A DNA stretch of 64,000 nt. It comes from Trichothermofontia sichuanensis B231. Its GTDB lineage: Bacteria; Cyanobacteriota; Cyanobacteriia; B231. A program made the translations under genes and the position numbers. Under the pieces are notes generated by a model. The model had not been told where the DNA came from, ran no database searches, and was given only the letters and a program-made list of their open reading frames with translations. Positions 34,558 through 44,830 of this stretch are shown piece after piece (within the stretch, counting starts at the first letter, position 1; each line of letters begins with the position of its first letter). The stretch is taken from assembly GCF_026240635.1 (NCBI RefSeq), contig NZ_CP110848.1, forward strand, positions 1,800,501-1,864,500. The letters are read 5' to 3'.

Positions 34558-37255
34558 AACGGAACCGAGCTAAAACTTGGGCCATATAATCTCCCCAAAG
34601 TTTAGCCGCGATCGCGCTACTACCCGATGTGGGTGAATTATCATCATTACCCAGCCAGATGCCAGTTGCAATGCCGGCAGGGATCCCATCGCGAATCGCA
34701 ACCTCCGGGAGATAGCCCACAAACCAGGTATCGACATTATCATTAGTCGTCCCGGTTTTCCCCGCTGCTCCGGCACCGATATTGGCATTGCGTCCGGTAC
34801 CGGATTGCACCACCCCCTGTAATAAGGCGGTCATCGTGGTCGCCACCTCTGCCGCTACTCCCGGTTGGTTCGCCTCAGCCGTGTTGGCAAAATCGTAGAT
34901 CACCCGGCAACTTTGGGCATCATTGCGATCGCGGCAATCGCCACTATCCAGTACCCGCTGAATCGCATGGGGCCGGTTATACACCCCGCCATTGGCAAAG
35001 GTGGCCACGGCCCCCGTCATCTCCAACACCGTAACCTCACTCTGTCCCAGGGCTAAACCGGGTACTGGCTTTAACGGAGACTCAATTCCCAAGCGTTGAG
35101 CCAGCCGCACCACCCGGTTTAATCCCACGGCCTGGGCAATGCGCAACGCCACCACATTCTCCGACTGGGCCATCCCCTGGTACATATCCACCGCCCCACG
35201 ACTGCGCTGACACCCGGAAAAAGCTTGCCCCTGCCAGGTCAACGGCGCACAGGAAAAGGTTTCACTGGGCGACATCCCCTGCTCCAGAGCGGCGGCATAG
35301 ACCAAAACCTTAAACGTCGATCCCGGTTGGCGGAGGGCCTGGGTCGCCCGATTAAACTGGCTGTCGGCATAGTCTACCCCGCCCACCATTGCCATAATGG
35401 CTCCCGTTTGCGTGTCGATCGTCGCGATCGCCCCCTGGGAAAACCCCAGCGCCGCTCCCTCAGTATTGATCAATGCTTTCAGCGCCGTTTCGGCTTCGGT
35501 TTGGATCTGGGGATCGAGGGCCGTCTCAATAATAAAATTGCCTTCCTGGGCCAGTTGGCTTCCCAAGAGACGCTCCAGTTCGGCAAAGACGTGATCGTAA
35601 AAATAGGGAGCGATCGTGCTTTCCAACTGCTCCCGGGCACGGGGGTTAATTTCAATGCGCGATCGGCGGGCACGCTGGGCCTCGGCTTCGGTAATAAACC
35701 CCTGGCTGAGCATCCGGCTGAGGACGCGATCGCGCACCCGGACCGCCGCTTCATAGTCTCGAATCGGGTTGAAACTATTGGGGGCTGGCAAAATCCCCAC
35801 CAGTGTCGCCGCCTCCGACAGGGTGAGGTCACGGGCAGATTTACCAAAGTAAAACTGGGCCGCATCCTCAAAGCCATAACTGCCGCTGCCCAGGTACACG
35901 CGGTTCAGGTAGGTGCGCATCAGGAAGTCTTTGCTGTAGACCATTTCCAGCTGCAGGGCCACGATCGCCTCCCGGATCTTGCGCCCTGCCGAGTCTGCTG
36001 TGCCTACGTAATCGCGGAAGAGACTGCGGGCTAACTGCTGGGTCACCGTACTGCCTCCCTCCTGGACCGAGCCACTGCGCAGATTGGTGACCACCGCCCG
36101 CAGAATGCCGATCGGGTCTACGCCCAAATGCCAATAAAACCGGGTGTCTTCGGACGCAATGACCGCATTGGGGAGATAGGCCGGGAAATCCGATAACCGG
36201 GCAAACTCAATATGGGCACGGTTGTAGGGTTCCCGCAGGGGCGTCACGTTGTCACGGGCATAGACAATCACGGGACCCTGGATGGAATGGGGCAGGGGCC
36301 GCACGGAGAATTTTTGCCATTCCAGACCAATCCACAAAGCCAGCAGCAGGCTTAGCCCTGTAAAACCATAGATCCCATAACGCAGGACTCGAATATAGGG
36401 ATCAAAACAGGTGAGCGTCACCACATCCTGAAGGTCCGGGGGACCCAGAGTGAAGCGATCGCCATGCCGGAGTCGATGTTTACCCGTAAGCCGCCGCCGC
36501 CCCCGATAGGTCCCATTCGTGGACCCAGGGTCCTCCACCCAGAACCAGTTGGGATGTTGGGGATCGCGATCGAAGGTCAGATGACATTCACTAACCAATC
36601 TGTTTTGTACCTGGATATCCAGCGCCGACGCAGCCGATGGTTGGCTGCGCCCCAACGTGTAGTGATCGCCCGCCAGGGGATAGGGAGCCGGGTGCTGATC
36701 CGGGTGTTGGGGGTCATACACCCGCAGCTTGAGCACCCGGGCACGGGGCTTGAGCCTTTGCGAGATTTCCGTCAAACCCAGAACGGCAGTTTGGAGCGGT
36801 GGCAGCCCGCCCTGGGGTACCGTGTAGGTCAGGGTAACCCCCTCCGCCAGATCGGGAGGGCCAAGGGTAAAGCGATCGCCGTGTCGCAACCGTTGCCGGG
36901 TTACCCGTTGTTTACCCTGATAAAGGCCGTTTTGTGACTGTTCATCTTTAATCCAAAACCAATCCGGTCGCTGCGGATCGCGTTCAATCGTGAAATGGCG
37001 TTTGCTCACCATTGTATTGCGGATTTTAATATCACAGGAACTACTCCGTCCGCCGGTATAGTAGTCCCCGACTAAATGGTAGGGATTGCTGTGGGCACCA
37101 GGATTCTGGGGATCGTCGATACGTAGTTCGGGAGCTTGCGCGTTGGGTTTTAGCTTGAGGTGGGATAAATTGCCAGGAACGACCGTCTGCACAAAATTTG
37201 TCAGGGTGGTCATGATCGGGTTTGGCTTGCGGGGAGGAGGAGGCGTTGGCGTCAT
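34556..37255 (-). CDS. Class A penicillin-binding protein with two N-terminal FHA domains
   Basis: 899 residues (ATG 37255, or ATG 37213). Two FHA domains at about 50-140 and 180-275: GGRSSSCDIKIRN, SKRHFTIERD and DEQSQNGLYQG in the first, LGRSQPSAASALDIQV, SECHLTFDRD and DPGSTNGTYRG in the second. One membrane segment YGIYGFTGLSLLLALWIGLE at about 293. Transglycosylase: ASEDTRFYWHLGVDPIGILR and GGSTVTQQLARSLF. Transpeptidase: QPGSTFKVL (active Ser and Lys), MAQSENVVAL (SxN) and AGKTGTTNDNVDTWFVGYLP. It makes and cross-links peptidoglycan outside while FHA domains inside the cell read phosphothreonine. It is 21 bases downstream of the FHA-GGDEF-EAL gene. Confidence 0.94.
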   Translation of the reverse strand: MTPTPPPPRKPNPIMTTLTNFVQTVVPGNLSHLKLKPNAQAPELRIDDPQNPGAHSNPYHLVGDYYTGGRSSSCDIKIRNTMVSKRHFTIERDPQRPDWFWIKDEQSQNGLYQGKQRVTRQRLRHGDRFTLGPPDLAEGVTLTYTVPQGGLPPLQTAVLGLTEISQRLKPRARVLKLRVYDPQHPDQHPAPYPLAGDHYTLGRSQPSAASALDIQVQNRLVSECHLTFDRDPQHPNWFWVEDPGSTNGTYRGRRRLTGKHRLRHGDRFTLGPPDLQDVVTLTCFDPYIRVLRYGIYGFTGLSLLLALWIGLEWQKFSVRPLPHSIQGPVIVYARDNVTPLREPYNRAHIEFARLSDFPAYLPNAVIASEDTRFYWHLGVDPIGILRAVVTNLRSGSVQEGGSTVTQQLARSLFRDYVGTADSAGRKIREAIVALQLEMVYSKDFLMRTYLNRVYLGSGSYGFEDAAQFYFGKSARDLTLSEAATLVGILPAPNSFNPIRDYEAAVRVRDRVLSRMLSQGFITEAEAQRARRSRIEINPRAREQLESTIAPYFYDHVFAELERLLGSQLAQEGNFIIETALDPQIQTEAETALKALINTEGAALGFSQGAIATIDTQTGAIMAMVGGVDYADSQFNRATQALRQPGSTFKVLVYAAALEQGMSPSETFSCAPLTWQGQAFSGCQRSRGAVDMYQGMAQSENVVALRIAQAVGLNRVVRLAQRLGIESPLKPVPGLALGQSEVTVLEMTGAVATFANGGVYNRPHAIQRVLDSGDCRDRNDAQSCRVIYDFANTAEANQPGVAAEVATTMTALLQGVVQSGTGRNANIGAGAAGKTGTTNDNVDTWFVGYLPEVAIRDGIPAGIATGIWLGNDDNSPTSGSSAIAAKLWGDYMAQVLARFR

Positions 37256-37276
37256 AGTCGTAGCACAGGATGGGCA

Positions 37277-39757
37277 TTACCACGTAGGATTGGCGGTTAG
37301 CAAGGCTTCCACTTCGTGACTGGGTAAGGGATGCGAGAACAAATAACCCTGACCATACTCACAGTTGCGTTCCCGTAAGTATTGCAGTTGTTCGATCGTC
37401 TCGATCCCCTCGGCAACGACGCTAAGTTCCAGGTTATGTGCCAACATGATAATCGTTTGGGTGATTTCGCTCCCGGTTTCACCATGACTATCAGTGTGGG
37501 GGCTGATTGCATTGACAAAAGAACGATCGACTTTAAGGATATCGATCGGGAAACGATGCAAATAACTGAGGGAGGAGTACCCGGTCCCAAAATCATCGAT
37601 ACATAGTTGTAGATTCAAGCGCTTAAGGGCAACAAAAATATCTTTAGAAAGTTGGATATTTTCCATAATCGTCCCTTCAGTAATTTCCAGGTTAAGTGTA
37701 CCGGGGGCCATACCCGTTTCCGCCAGGATTTTCCCAACTTTTTCAACCAGTTGCGGTTGGGAGAATTGCTGGCTGGCTAGGTTAACACTCATGGTTAGGG
37801 GCGAGGCTTTGGGAAACTGCTGTTGCCATCGTTGGGCTTGGGTACAGGCTTCCCACAGGAGCCAATCCCCCATAGCAATGATTAATCCAGTTTCCTCCGC
37901 CAGGGTAATAAATTCATTAGGCGGAACCAGCCCGCGTTGGGGGTGCTGCCAGCGAATCAGGGCCTCAAACCCCGTAATGTGGCCAGTTGCCAGGGAAACA
38001 ATGGGTTGGTAGTACAGGAGAAATTCCTGGCGTTCTACGGCTCGCCGCAGATCATTATCGAGTTGCAACAGGGCCACTGCACGATCGTGCATCTGTTGAT
38101 CAAACAGTTCATAGCGGGCACGCCCCAAAGACTTAGCGTGATACATCGCCGTATCTGCGTCACGCAACAATTCCTCTGGTAGACGGTAGCCGGTTGTACT
38201 GAGGGCAATCCCTACACTTAAGGTAACAAATACTTCCTGATGATCGAGATAAAAGGGAACGGACAACTCCCGCTGCAAACGTTCAGCTAGGGCCGTTGCA
38301 TCCTCGGTGCTGTTAATATCCTCCAGAAGGATGGCAAATTCATCCCCCCCCAAGCGAGCCACCGTATCCCCAGAACGCAGGCAGGCTTCTAATTTGCGTG
38401 AAATTGCAATCAGAAGTTGATCGCCCACAATATGACCGAGGCTATCGTTAATCACCTTGAAGCGATCGAGGTCAATAAATAACACAGCAAAGAGGTAATC
38501 ATCCCGTCGTTTAGCCAGTTCGATCGCGTGGGAGAGGCGATTCATGAACAGATTCCGATTGGGTAAACCCGTCAAGGCATCATGTAAGGCATCGTAGAGT
38601 AATTGTTTCTCAAAACCTTTGCGATCGGTAATATTACGAATAATGGCTAGCGCCTCATCTTGAGTAATCGTGACAATCCGCGCTTCATAGAATAGGATAC
38701 TACCATCCACCAGAGATTCATACTCAAACACCTCAGTACGGTTAGTTTGTAATGTCCGTCGCACATAACGAATCATTTGTTGAGCCGCAGGTGTTGGCAA
38801 AATTTGATAAATATTCTGGCCTACGAAATTAGCAGATGAACTTTGTAAAGGATGCCCTTTAGGCACTTTAAAGTCTAGAATGATACCACTGGAGTTCAAA
38901 TGTAGCATCAGATCTGGGATGGCATCCAGTAAGGCACGATTCTTTGCTTCACTTTTACGCAGGGCTGCTTCTGCCTTTTTATAATCGGTGATGTCAACAA
39001 CATAACTACGGACTAAATCACTTTCATAAATGTAGTGGACCAATTGTTGAAAGCAGCGATCCTTGAGGTAGATTTCACGTTCAAAGTGTTTTTGTTCAGG
39101 GTAATGTTTATCTACGGGTAGGATTCCAGCCAAGAGCGGATGCTTCAAAAGTAGGGTTTGTATATCTGGGAAAACTTGAATAGCAGCGGGATTTAGATAG
39201 GTTAATTTTCCCTTCATGCTGATTTCAATCACTGGATTGGGATTGAGTTCTGGGAAGGAAGCTAATCGAATGAGTGAAGTTTCATAAACTTCTTTTAATT
39301 CAGCATGGTCAGTAATCAGTGTTTTCTCTAAGACGTTTTCTTCGTCTTCGTCAATGTGGCTCAGCAGATCACTGATATCACCACTTTCTAAGATTTTAGG
39401 ATCAACTGCAGTGTAGGTTGTATAGTAACGTGCTTCAATATCTTTGCCAAAGCTAATAACATCTCCATGCTTGAGGTCATGCGAGACTCGTGATCGGCCA
39501 TTAATGCGTAAACCATTGGTACTTCGCTTACCTTGTAAATCGCCATCAATAATACGAAAAAGATAGTTATTAGAATTGGGGACAGTGACCCGCAACAGGA
39601 TAGCATGTTGGCGTGAGACCCAACGGGATTTTAAGGGAATCGAGTTATTCGGATCCCGCCCGATCGAATAGGTAGAGGACTCCAGTGGAATCACGCGCTT
39701 ACCCTGAGTATCTGAAATCACTAGGTAATGGCAAATTTGCTGCTGCTCACCATTCAT
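37277..39757 (-). CDS. FHA-PAS-PAS-GGDEF-EAL cyclic-di-GMP enzyme
   Basis: 826 residues. FHA at 1-110 (STYSIGRDPNNSIPL, SRWVSRQHAILL, STNGLRINGRSRV). Two PAS-like units follow, about 155-265 (FPELNPNPVIEISMKGKLTY) and 270-385 (LLDAIPDLMLHLNSSG). GGDEF domain with an intact active site VARLGGDEFAILL and an upstream RSGD that fits an inhibitory I-site. EAL domain intact: HITGFEALIRWQHP, LEITEGTIMEN, CIDDFGTGYSSLSYL. Both synthesis and breakdown of c-di-GMP are therefore possible. No membrane segment. It is the first gene of a two-gene unit with the FHA penicillin-binding protein. Confidence 0.94.
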   Translation of the reverse strand: MNGEQQQICHYLVISDTQGKRVIPLESSTYSIGRDPNNSIPLKSRWVSRQHAILLRVTVPNSNNYLFRIIDGDLQGKRSTNGLRINGRSRVSHDLKHGDVISFGKDIEARYYTTYTAVDPKILESGDISDLLSHIDEDEENVLEKTLITDHAELKEVYETSLIRLASFPELNPNPVIEISMKGKLTYLNPAAIQVFPDIQTLLLKHPLLAGILPVDKHYPEQKHFEREIYLKDRCFQQLVHYIYESDLVRSYVVDITDYKKAEAALRKSEAKNRALLDAIPDLMLHLNSSGIILDFKVPKGHPLQSSSANFVGQNIYQILPTPAAQQMIRYVRRTLQTNRTEVFEYESLVDGSILFYEARIVTITQDEALAIIRNITDRKGFEKQLLYDALHDALTGLPNRNLFMNRLSHAIELAKRRDDYLFAVLFIDLDRFKVINDSLGHIVGDQLLIAISRKLEACLRSGDTVARLGGDEFAILLEDINSTEDATALAERLQRELSVPFYLDHQEVFVTLSVGIALSTTGYRLPEELLRDADTAMYHAKSLGRARYELFDQQMHDRAVALLQLDNDLRRAVERQEFLLYYQPIVSLATGHITGFEALIRWQHPQRGLVPPNEFITLAEETGLIIAMGDWLLWEACTQAQRWQQQFPKASPLTMSVNLASQQFSQPQLVEKVGKILAETGMAPGTLNLEITEGTIMENIQLSKDIFVALKRLNLQLCIDDFGTGYSSLSYLHRFPIDILKVDRSFVNAISPHTDSHGETGSEITQTIIMLAHNLELSVVAEGIETIEQLQYLRERNCEYGQGYLFSHPLPSHEVEALLTANPTW

Positions 39758-40375
39758 GGATTAGAGGTGCCCCTGGTATCTGCAAAAAGTTAAATTTTAA
39801 CAACGCTCTGATGCCGCTGACGAGGACAGCAGATGCATCGCAACTGTTGCCACCCTTACCCTTAATCCCTTTCCCAGGATGAGAGAGTGACTGGGAAATC
39901 TAGTCCCCCTGCGCCCACCTCCCTATTGGCATGGGGCAGGGGTGCAGGGACAAGGGGCGAAGGCGATAGGGGTTGCCTGGACCGAACTGAAATGTTTTCA
40001 GCGCAGCCTCTCCTGCCCCTAAAAATAGTCAATCAGAAACGAGAAAGAGGCCGCTGCTGTCGGTTGAGGGATAAGCCGCTGCCAATTGGGCAGTCGGTGT
40101 GAGTTGAAGGTGCCAGTGGAACATTGGGTTAGACCATTTGACCATTTGGACTGTGTGGGGTCCATTAGTTGATCCAATCTACGCAATTATTCCCCTATTA
40201 TGGGCAATTCATAGCCTGATCTCCACTGCACCCTGCCGCGCTTACCGTGCCTTTAAGGTTATCCCCCAATTGCCAGGGTTGCTAGGTCAGGGATACGGGG
40301 GTTGATGGCTCGACGGACGCCTAACTTTTTGTCACGATTTATAACCAACTCGTGTTCTGAGCCGGGAAGGGTGGG
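39758..40375. other. Long spacer with a degenerate family B repeat
   Basis: 618 bases with no gene. 39850-39960 is a worn copy of family B (CCCTTAATCCCTTTCCC, GACTGGGAAATC). The rest (40030-40370) shows a short ACCATTTG doublet near 40133-40150 and nothing else recognisable. A promoter for the cupin gene must lie at the right end. Confidence 0.5.
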
Positions 40376-40882
40376 ATGAATTGGCACATTTGGCGAGACT
40401 GTTTGGCGCTTCAGCCGCATCCGGAGGGGGGCTATTATTGTGAATCGTATCGATCGCCTACCCGGATACCCCTACCCCAGGGCGAACGGCATTGCAGCAC
40501 GGCAATTTATTACCTATTGGTAGGCACCCAGATCTCCCGATTACACCGCCTTCGTTCTGATGAGGTTTGGCACTTTTACCAGGGGGTGGGCCTCTGGGTG
40601 CATGAGCTAACTCCCACTGGGGAGCATCATGTCCATCGGTTGGGCATGGATCTGGCGCAAGGCTATCGGCCTCAGGTGGTGATTCCAGCAGGGCACTGGT
40701 TTTGTGCTGAGGTGGCTCGCGGTTCAGAGGAACAAGGCGATCGCGATCGGGCTTGTTTAGTGGGTTGTACGGTTAGTCCTGGGTTTGAATTTGCGGATTT
40801 TGAGATCGGCGATCGGGCAACCCTATTAGCCCACTATCCCCAGCACCAAGCCTTGATCGAGCGCTTCACGCCCAATCCCTAG
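40376..40882 (+). CDS. DUF985 cupin family protein
   Basis: 168 residues. LALQPHPEGGYYCESYRSPT is the family start, followed by STAIYYLLVGTQISRLHRL, SDEVWHFYQGVGLWVHELTP, HRLGMDLAQGYRPQVVIPAG, HWFCAEVARG and CTVSPGFEFADFEIGDRATL. The DUF985 cupins are small beta-barrels that bind a metal or sugar nucleotide; function not established. Length is typical. A family B repeat follows the gene. Confidence 0.9.
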   Translation: MNWHIWRDCLALQPHPEGGYYCESYRSPTRIPLPQGERHCSTAIYYLLVGTQISRLHRLRSDEVWHFYQGVGLWVHELTPTGEHHVHRLGMDLAQGYRPQVVIPAGHWFCAEVARGSEEQGDRDRACLVGCTVSPGFEFADFEIGDRATLLAHYPQHQALIERFTPNP

Positions 40883-40998
40883 GTCAGTGTCAGTGCCCTG
40901 TCAATTTAGTTTGGGTCGGTTGGGTCAAACACTGGGCAACCGAACGAAGCCAGGGTATGGGGTCTGGCGGTGCTATGACCCCAATCTAGAACTGGGGG

Positions 40999-41103
40999 TG
41001 CGACCCTCACCCTCAATTCCTCTCCCAGAGCGGGAGAGAGACTTGAAAATTCGGCTCCCCTTCGCCCCTTGTGGGAGAAGGGGCGAAGGGGATGAGGGCT
41101 TCT
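40999..41103. repeat. Partial family B repeat
   Basis: GACCCTCACCCTCAATTCCT to GGGGATGAGGGCTT, about 105 bp without the outer inverted ends. It fills the junction of the convergent cupin and rsmH genes. Confidence 0.65.
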
Positions 41104-41112
41104 GAGGGGTTT

Positions 41113-42012
41113 TTAAGCAGGTATCTCTGCCGATCGTTGCGCCAGTCGTAACTTGGCCGATCGCGCCCTGGGATTGGCGGCCACCTCCTCTGGTTCCGGC
41201 ACGATCGGTTTCTTAGTAATGACGGTCAGGAGTGCGGACTCACGCAGCCGGTGTTTGACCAGCCGATCCTCCAGGCTATGGAAACTGATGATACCGATCC
41301 GTCCCCCTGGGGTGAGCCAAGCTGGCGCCTGGGCCAAAAACATTTCCAGGGCGGTGAGTTCTTGATTGACCGCGATCCGTAACGCCTGGAACACGCGCGT
41401 TGCCGGGTGAATGGCTTTCCCCCGCGATCGCGATCGGGTTGCAGCAGGGTAGCAGTGGGCGATCGTGTTGGCCAACGCCGTCGTCGAGTGAAAGGGGCGT
41501 TGGGCCACAATCCGGCGGGCAATGCGACGGGATAACCGCTCTTCCCCATAGGTAAAAAATAAATCCGCCAACGCCCCCTCATCGTAAGTATTGATAATGT
41601 CAGCTGCCGTCAGCCCCTGACTAGGGTCCATGCGCATATCCAGGGGAGCCTCATGGCGAAAGCTAAACCCTCGTTCCGGCGTATCCAACTGAGCCGAACT
41701 CACCCCCAGATCTGCCAGAATGCCGTCAAACTTACCCAACGCTGGCACCGGCCCCAAGGTTTGGAAATAGTCCGCGAAATTCCCCTGCCAGAATTGCACC
41801 CGATCGCCATAGTCCGCCAGCGCCACTTGGGCTGCCGCGATCGCCAGTGGATCGCGATCGATCGCCACCACCCGCGTCTCCCGGCCCTGCGCCAGGATCA
41901 AGTCACTATGCCCACCCCCCCCCACCGTCGCATCCAAATACAGCCCCCCCGGACGCACCCCCACCCCCCTGATCAGCGCCTGCGCCAAAACCGGCACATG
42001 GGAAAAAGTCAT
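41113..42012 (-). CDS. rsmH: 16S rRNA (cytosine(1402)-N(4))-methyltransferase
   Basis: 299 residues from ATG 42012; the frame is open to 42327 but the extra part is repeat-derived and overlaps the ndhH start. [35 protein letters not shown] (SAM site), [73 protein letters not shown]. It methylates N4 of C1402 in the ribosomal P site. In many bacteria rsmH lies in the mra/dcw cluster; here it stands alone next to ndhH. Confidence 0.96.
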   Translation of the reverse strand: MTFSHVPVLAQALIRGVGVRPGGLYLDATVGGGGHSDLILAQGRETRVVAIDRDPLAIAAAQVALADYGDRVQFWQGNFADYFQTLGPVPALGKFDGILADLGVSSAQLDTPERGFSFRHEAPLDMRMDPSQGLTAADIINTYDEGALADLFFTYGEERLSRRIARRIVAQRPFHSTTALANTIAHCYPAATRSRSRGKAIHPATRVFQALRIAVNQELTALEMFLAQAPAWLTPGGRIGIISFHSLEDRLVKHRLRESALLTVITKKPIVPEPEEVAANPRARSAKLRLAQRSAEIPA

Positions 42013-42020
42013 ACCACCCC

Positions 42021-42060
42021 TTTCGTGCTCCTTCGTGTCCTTCGTGTCTTCGTGGTTCCC
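42021..42060. repeat. CACGAAG short-period repeat upstream of rsmH
   Basis: On the minus strand the sequence is a run of near-repeats of CACGAAG (ACGAAGACACGAAGGACACG and so on), which in frame reads [12 protein letters not shown]. The same motif turns up before genes in unrelated bacteria as a spurious peptide, so it is a mobile or expanding DNA repeat, not coding. It directly abuts the rsmH ribosome site. Confidence 0.6.
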
Positions 42061-42258
42061 ACCCATGTCTATCCTCTTGAACCCCCATCCCCCGATCGCC
42101 AACCCCCCGCTTCCAGAGCACCGACTATTCCCTATAATGTTAGACACAATTGTTAAGCAAATTAACGAACCCTCAGCCGCACCTGCCGCCCCACTCGGCA
42201 GAGTCAGCGCTGAACCAGACCCGCCTACACGATCGCCAACGGTAAGGGATAGCCACCG

Positions 42259-43446
42259 ATGACACGGATTGAGACCAGAACCGAACCCATGATCCTGAAC
42301 ATGGGTCCCCACCATCCCTCGATGCACGGGGTATTGCGGTTAATTGTCACCCTGGATGGGGAAAACGTGATCGACTGCGAACCCGTTCTGGGTTATCTGC
42401 ATCGCGGCATGGAAAAGATTGCCGAAAGCCGCACCAACGTCATGTACGTTCCCTACGTCAGCCGTTGGGACTACGCCGCGGGGATGTTTAACGAAGCGAT
42501 CACCGTCAACGCCCCGGAAAAACTGGCCGATATTCCGGTTCCCAAACGGGCCAGTTACATTCGGGTGATCATGCTGGAACTGAACCGGATTGCCAACCAC
42601 CTCCTCTGGCTAGGTCCCTTCCTGGCTGATGTCGGTGCCCAAACGCCCTTTTTCTACATTTTCCGCGAGCGGGAAATGATTTATGACCTGTGGGAGGCGG
42701 CCACTGGCTCCCGTCTGGTGAACAATAACTACTTCCGCATTGGGGGCGTTGCCGCCGATCTACCCTACGGCTGGATCGACAAATGCCATGATTTTTGCGA
42801 TTACTTCCTGCCGATCGTCGATGAATACGAAAAGCTGATCACCAATAACCCGATCTTCCGGCGGCGGGTAGAGGGCATTGGCGTGATCACCCGCGAAGAG
42901 GCCATCAACTGGGGGCTGTCGGGTCCAATGCTACGGGCTTCTGGCGTCAAGTGGGATCTGCGCAAAGTCGATCACTACGAGTGTTACGACGATTTCGACT
43001 GGGAAGTCCATTGGGAGACAGCCGGGGATTGTCTGGCCCGTTACCTGGTTCGTATTCGGGAAATGCGTGAGTCAGTCAAGATTATCCGGCAGGCCCTCAA
43101 GCAAATCCCAGGCGGTCCCTACGAAAATCTGGAAGCTAAGCGGATGCTGGCCGGAGGTAAGAAATCGGAATGGGATGACTTTGACTACCAATATATTGGT
43201 AAAAAAGTAGCCCCTACCTTTAAGATCCCGGCAGGTGAACACTATGTTCGCATCGAGAGCGGCAAGGGCGAACTGGGCATTTTCATTATGGGTAATGATT
43301 CCGTTTTCCCCTGGCGCTGGAAGATTCGCGCTGCTGATTTCAATAATCTGCAAATTCTGCCCCAGTTACTGCGAGGGATGAAGGTGGCAGATATTGTGGC
43401 CATCCTGGGCAGTATTGACGTGATTATGGGATCAGTCGATCGCTAG
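42259..43446 (+). CDS. ndhH: NAD(P)H-quinone oxidoreductase subunit H
   Basis: 395 residues. [97 protein letters not shown] and ending [13 protein letters not shown]. This is the 49-kDa/NuoD homologue, with the quinone-site His and Tyr regions, part of the peripheral arm of cyanobacterial NDH-1 used in respiration and cyclic electron flow around photosystem I. Length matches the usual 394. It stands alone, divergent from rsmH. Confidence 0.97.
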   Translation: MTRIETRTEPMILNMGPHHPSMHGVLRLIVTLDGENVIDCEPVLGYLHRGMEKIAESRTNVMYVPYVSRWDYAAGMFNEAITVNAPEKLADIPVPKRASYIRVIMLELNRIANHLLWLGPFLADVGAQTPFFYIFREREMIYDLWEAATGSRLVNNNYFRIGGVAADLPYGWIDKCHDFCDYFLPIVDEYEKLITNNPIFRRRVEGIGVITREEAINWGLSGPMLRASGVKWDLRKVDHYECYDDFDWEVHWETAGDCLARYLVRIREMRESVKIIRQALKQIPGGPYENLEAKRMLAGGKKSEWDDFDYQYIGKKVAPTFKIPAGEHYVRIESGKGELGIFIMGNDSVFPWRWKIRAADFNNLQILPQLLRGMKVADIVAILGSIDVIMGSVDR

Positions 43447-43867
43447 GACATGCATCCTTGGAACACGGCTTGAGCCAGATCTTGACGATCGGGCATCATT
43501 CGCTCCTGACGCCGTGAGGACTTCAACCGGTCACAGGTGGATATCCTGTTCCTTTGGCCATTGCCTGAGTGTATTGGTCGCAACAGCCCATTTACTGATT
43601 ATGGTCAATCCAAATAAGAACGATACAGTTTTTCACTCCTCTCTCCCGGAGCGGGAGAGAGGCTGGCGGTGAGGGTGCTGTTTCAGCCTAAATTGCAATG
43701 ACTATACTGTTTACACCCAAATCTCAGAAGAGCCGCCTGACCCAAGATTGATTTTTGTCATCTTTTGTTTACCGGGCCGTAGACACAAGCAATTGCCTAC
43801 GGTATTCTCATCTGGTTATTGAGCCAAGTCTTGCCAGTGGGATTGGGTTAGTTTCTGGAGGTATCAA
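43447..43867. other. Spacer with family A MITE copy 3
   Basis: 421 bases without a gene. The MITE takes 43600-43706. The right end, CTGGAGGTATCAAGTG, gives a GGAGG ribosome site for the Uma2 gene, supporting its GTG start. Confidence 0.55.
43600..43706 (+). mobile_element. Family A MITE, copy 3
   Basis: 107 bp, TATGGTCAATCCAAATAAG at the left and GCAATGACTATA at the right, with the palindromic core CTCTCCC ... GGGAGAG. Confidence 0.75.
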
Positions 43868-44476
43868 GTGATTGAGACAAAACCAGGTGGAATGTCATTT
43901 GAAGAATTTCTCAGTTGGAAGCCAGATGCTCCTGGCTACGAACTCTTTAGGGGACAGGTAATGGTTACGCAACCAGCAGGTAAACATGAGGAAATTATTG
44001 GTTTTGTTAACCTGGAACTGAGTCGCGAAGTACGGCGGTTACAGTTGCCTTACTTTATCCCCAAACAAGCGCTGGTTAAGGTGGCGGGTGATAACACTAG
44101 CTATTGCCCCGATGTGATGCTGGTTAATCGGGATGAATTGCCTAACGAACCCCTGTGGGAAAACGTGTCTACCCTCACCCACGGAACCAGTATTCCTCTC
44201 GTCGTTGAAGTGGTCAGCACTAACTGGCGCACAGATTATGCCTACAAGTTAGTGGACTATGAATATCTAGGGATTTGTGAGTATTGGGTAATTGACTATT
44301 TGGGGAGTGGGGGCCGGCGCTATATTGGTTCGCCCAAACAGCCTACCCTTTCGATTTATCAACTCATTGACGATGAATATCAACTCAGTCAGTTTCGGGG
44401 TGATGAGATTATCCAATCGGGGCTTTTCCCCGATCTCAAGTTCACAGCCCACGAGATACTAACGGGGGGTCGTTAG
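43868..44476 (+). CDS. Uma2 family endonuclease-like protein
   Basis: 202 residues from GTG 43868 with GGAGG upstream. MSFEEFLSWKPDAPGYELFR, SYCPDVMLVNRDELPNEPLW, IPLVVEVVSTNWRTDYAYKL, DYEYLGICEYWVIDYLGSGG, and LFPDLKFTAHEIL. The PD-(D/E)xK-like residues are visible in YCPDVMLV and VVEVVSTNW. The family is greatly expanded in cyanobacteria; nuclease activity is a fold-based prediction. Intact, unlike the copy at 12029. Confidence 0.9.
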   Translation: MIETKPGGMSFEEFLSWKPDAPGYELFRGQVMVTQPAGKHEEIIGFVNLELSREVRRLQLPYFIPKQALVKVAGDNTSYCPDVMLVNRDELPNEPLWENVSTLTHGTSIPLVVEVVSTNWRTDYAYKLVDYEYLGICEYWVIDYLGSGGRRYIGSPKQPTLSIYQLIDDEYQLSQFRGDEIIQSGLFPDLKFTAHEILTGGR

Positions 44477-44619
44477 TCCCAAGCCTGCGGACAGGTTTTG
44501 GGACCATGCTGAATTTGACTGGGTTCGGGTAAAGCGCCGGTCTATGTGGGGCCAGCCCGGCTCCTTGTGCTGACAGGAGCCTCTAGGACTAGCTTTATCC
44601 CTATGGCTGCACAGCTAAG
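44477..44619. other. Short spacer after Uma2
   Basis: No gene or known RNA. A small palindrome CCTGCGGACAGG (44487-44498) lies just after the Uma2 stop. Confidence 0.3.
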
Positions 44620-44805
44620 TCAACTCCGATCGCCCCCAATACCGCTGCAATATGTCACCTGATAGGTGGCTGTAAAGCGGGATTGGTAAATGATGAAGCG
44701 ATCGCTGGCCGGGTCCCTTGTCTGGGTAAGTTGCACCTCAATCTGGGACTGGCTAGGGGAAAGGAAGCGATCGACTGCCTGTTGCCGCTGCACCCCCGTC
44801 GGTTG
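44620..44805 (-). pseudogene. Detached C-terminal part of the small membrane protein gene
   Basis: On the minus strand this frame reads QPTGVQRQQAVDRFLSPSQS, QIEVQLTQTRDPASDRFIIY and QSRFTATYQVTYCSGIGG to TGA 44620. It has no start of its own. If the 31 extra bases between 44812 and 44843 are removed, it joins the gene at 44831-45229 in frame (TTITYIN + GQPTGV). It is therefore the lost tail of that protein. Confidence 0.72.
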
Positions 44806-44830
44806 ACCATTAGTTGACCATTAATAATTA

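Noticed and set aside
42013-42327. Extended N-terminus of rsmH (about 105 more residues)
   Set aside because: It is encoded by the CACGAAG repeat and by the opposite strand of the ndhH start; homologues begin at MTFSHVPVL.
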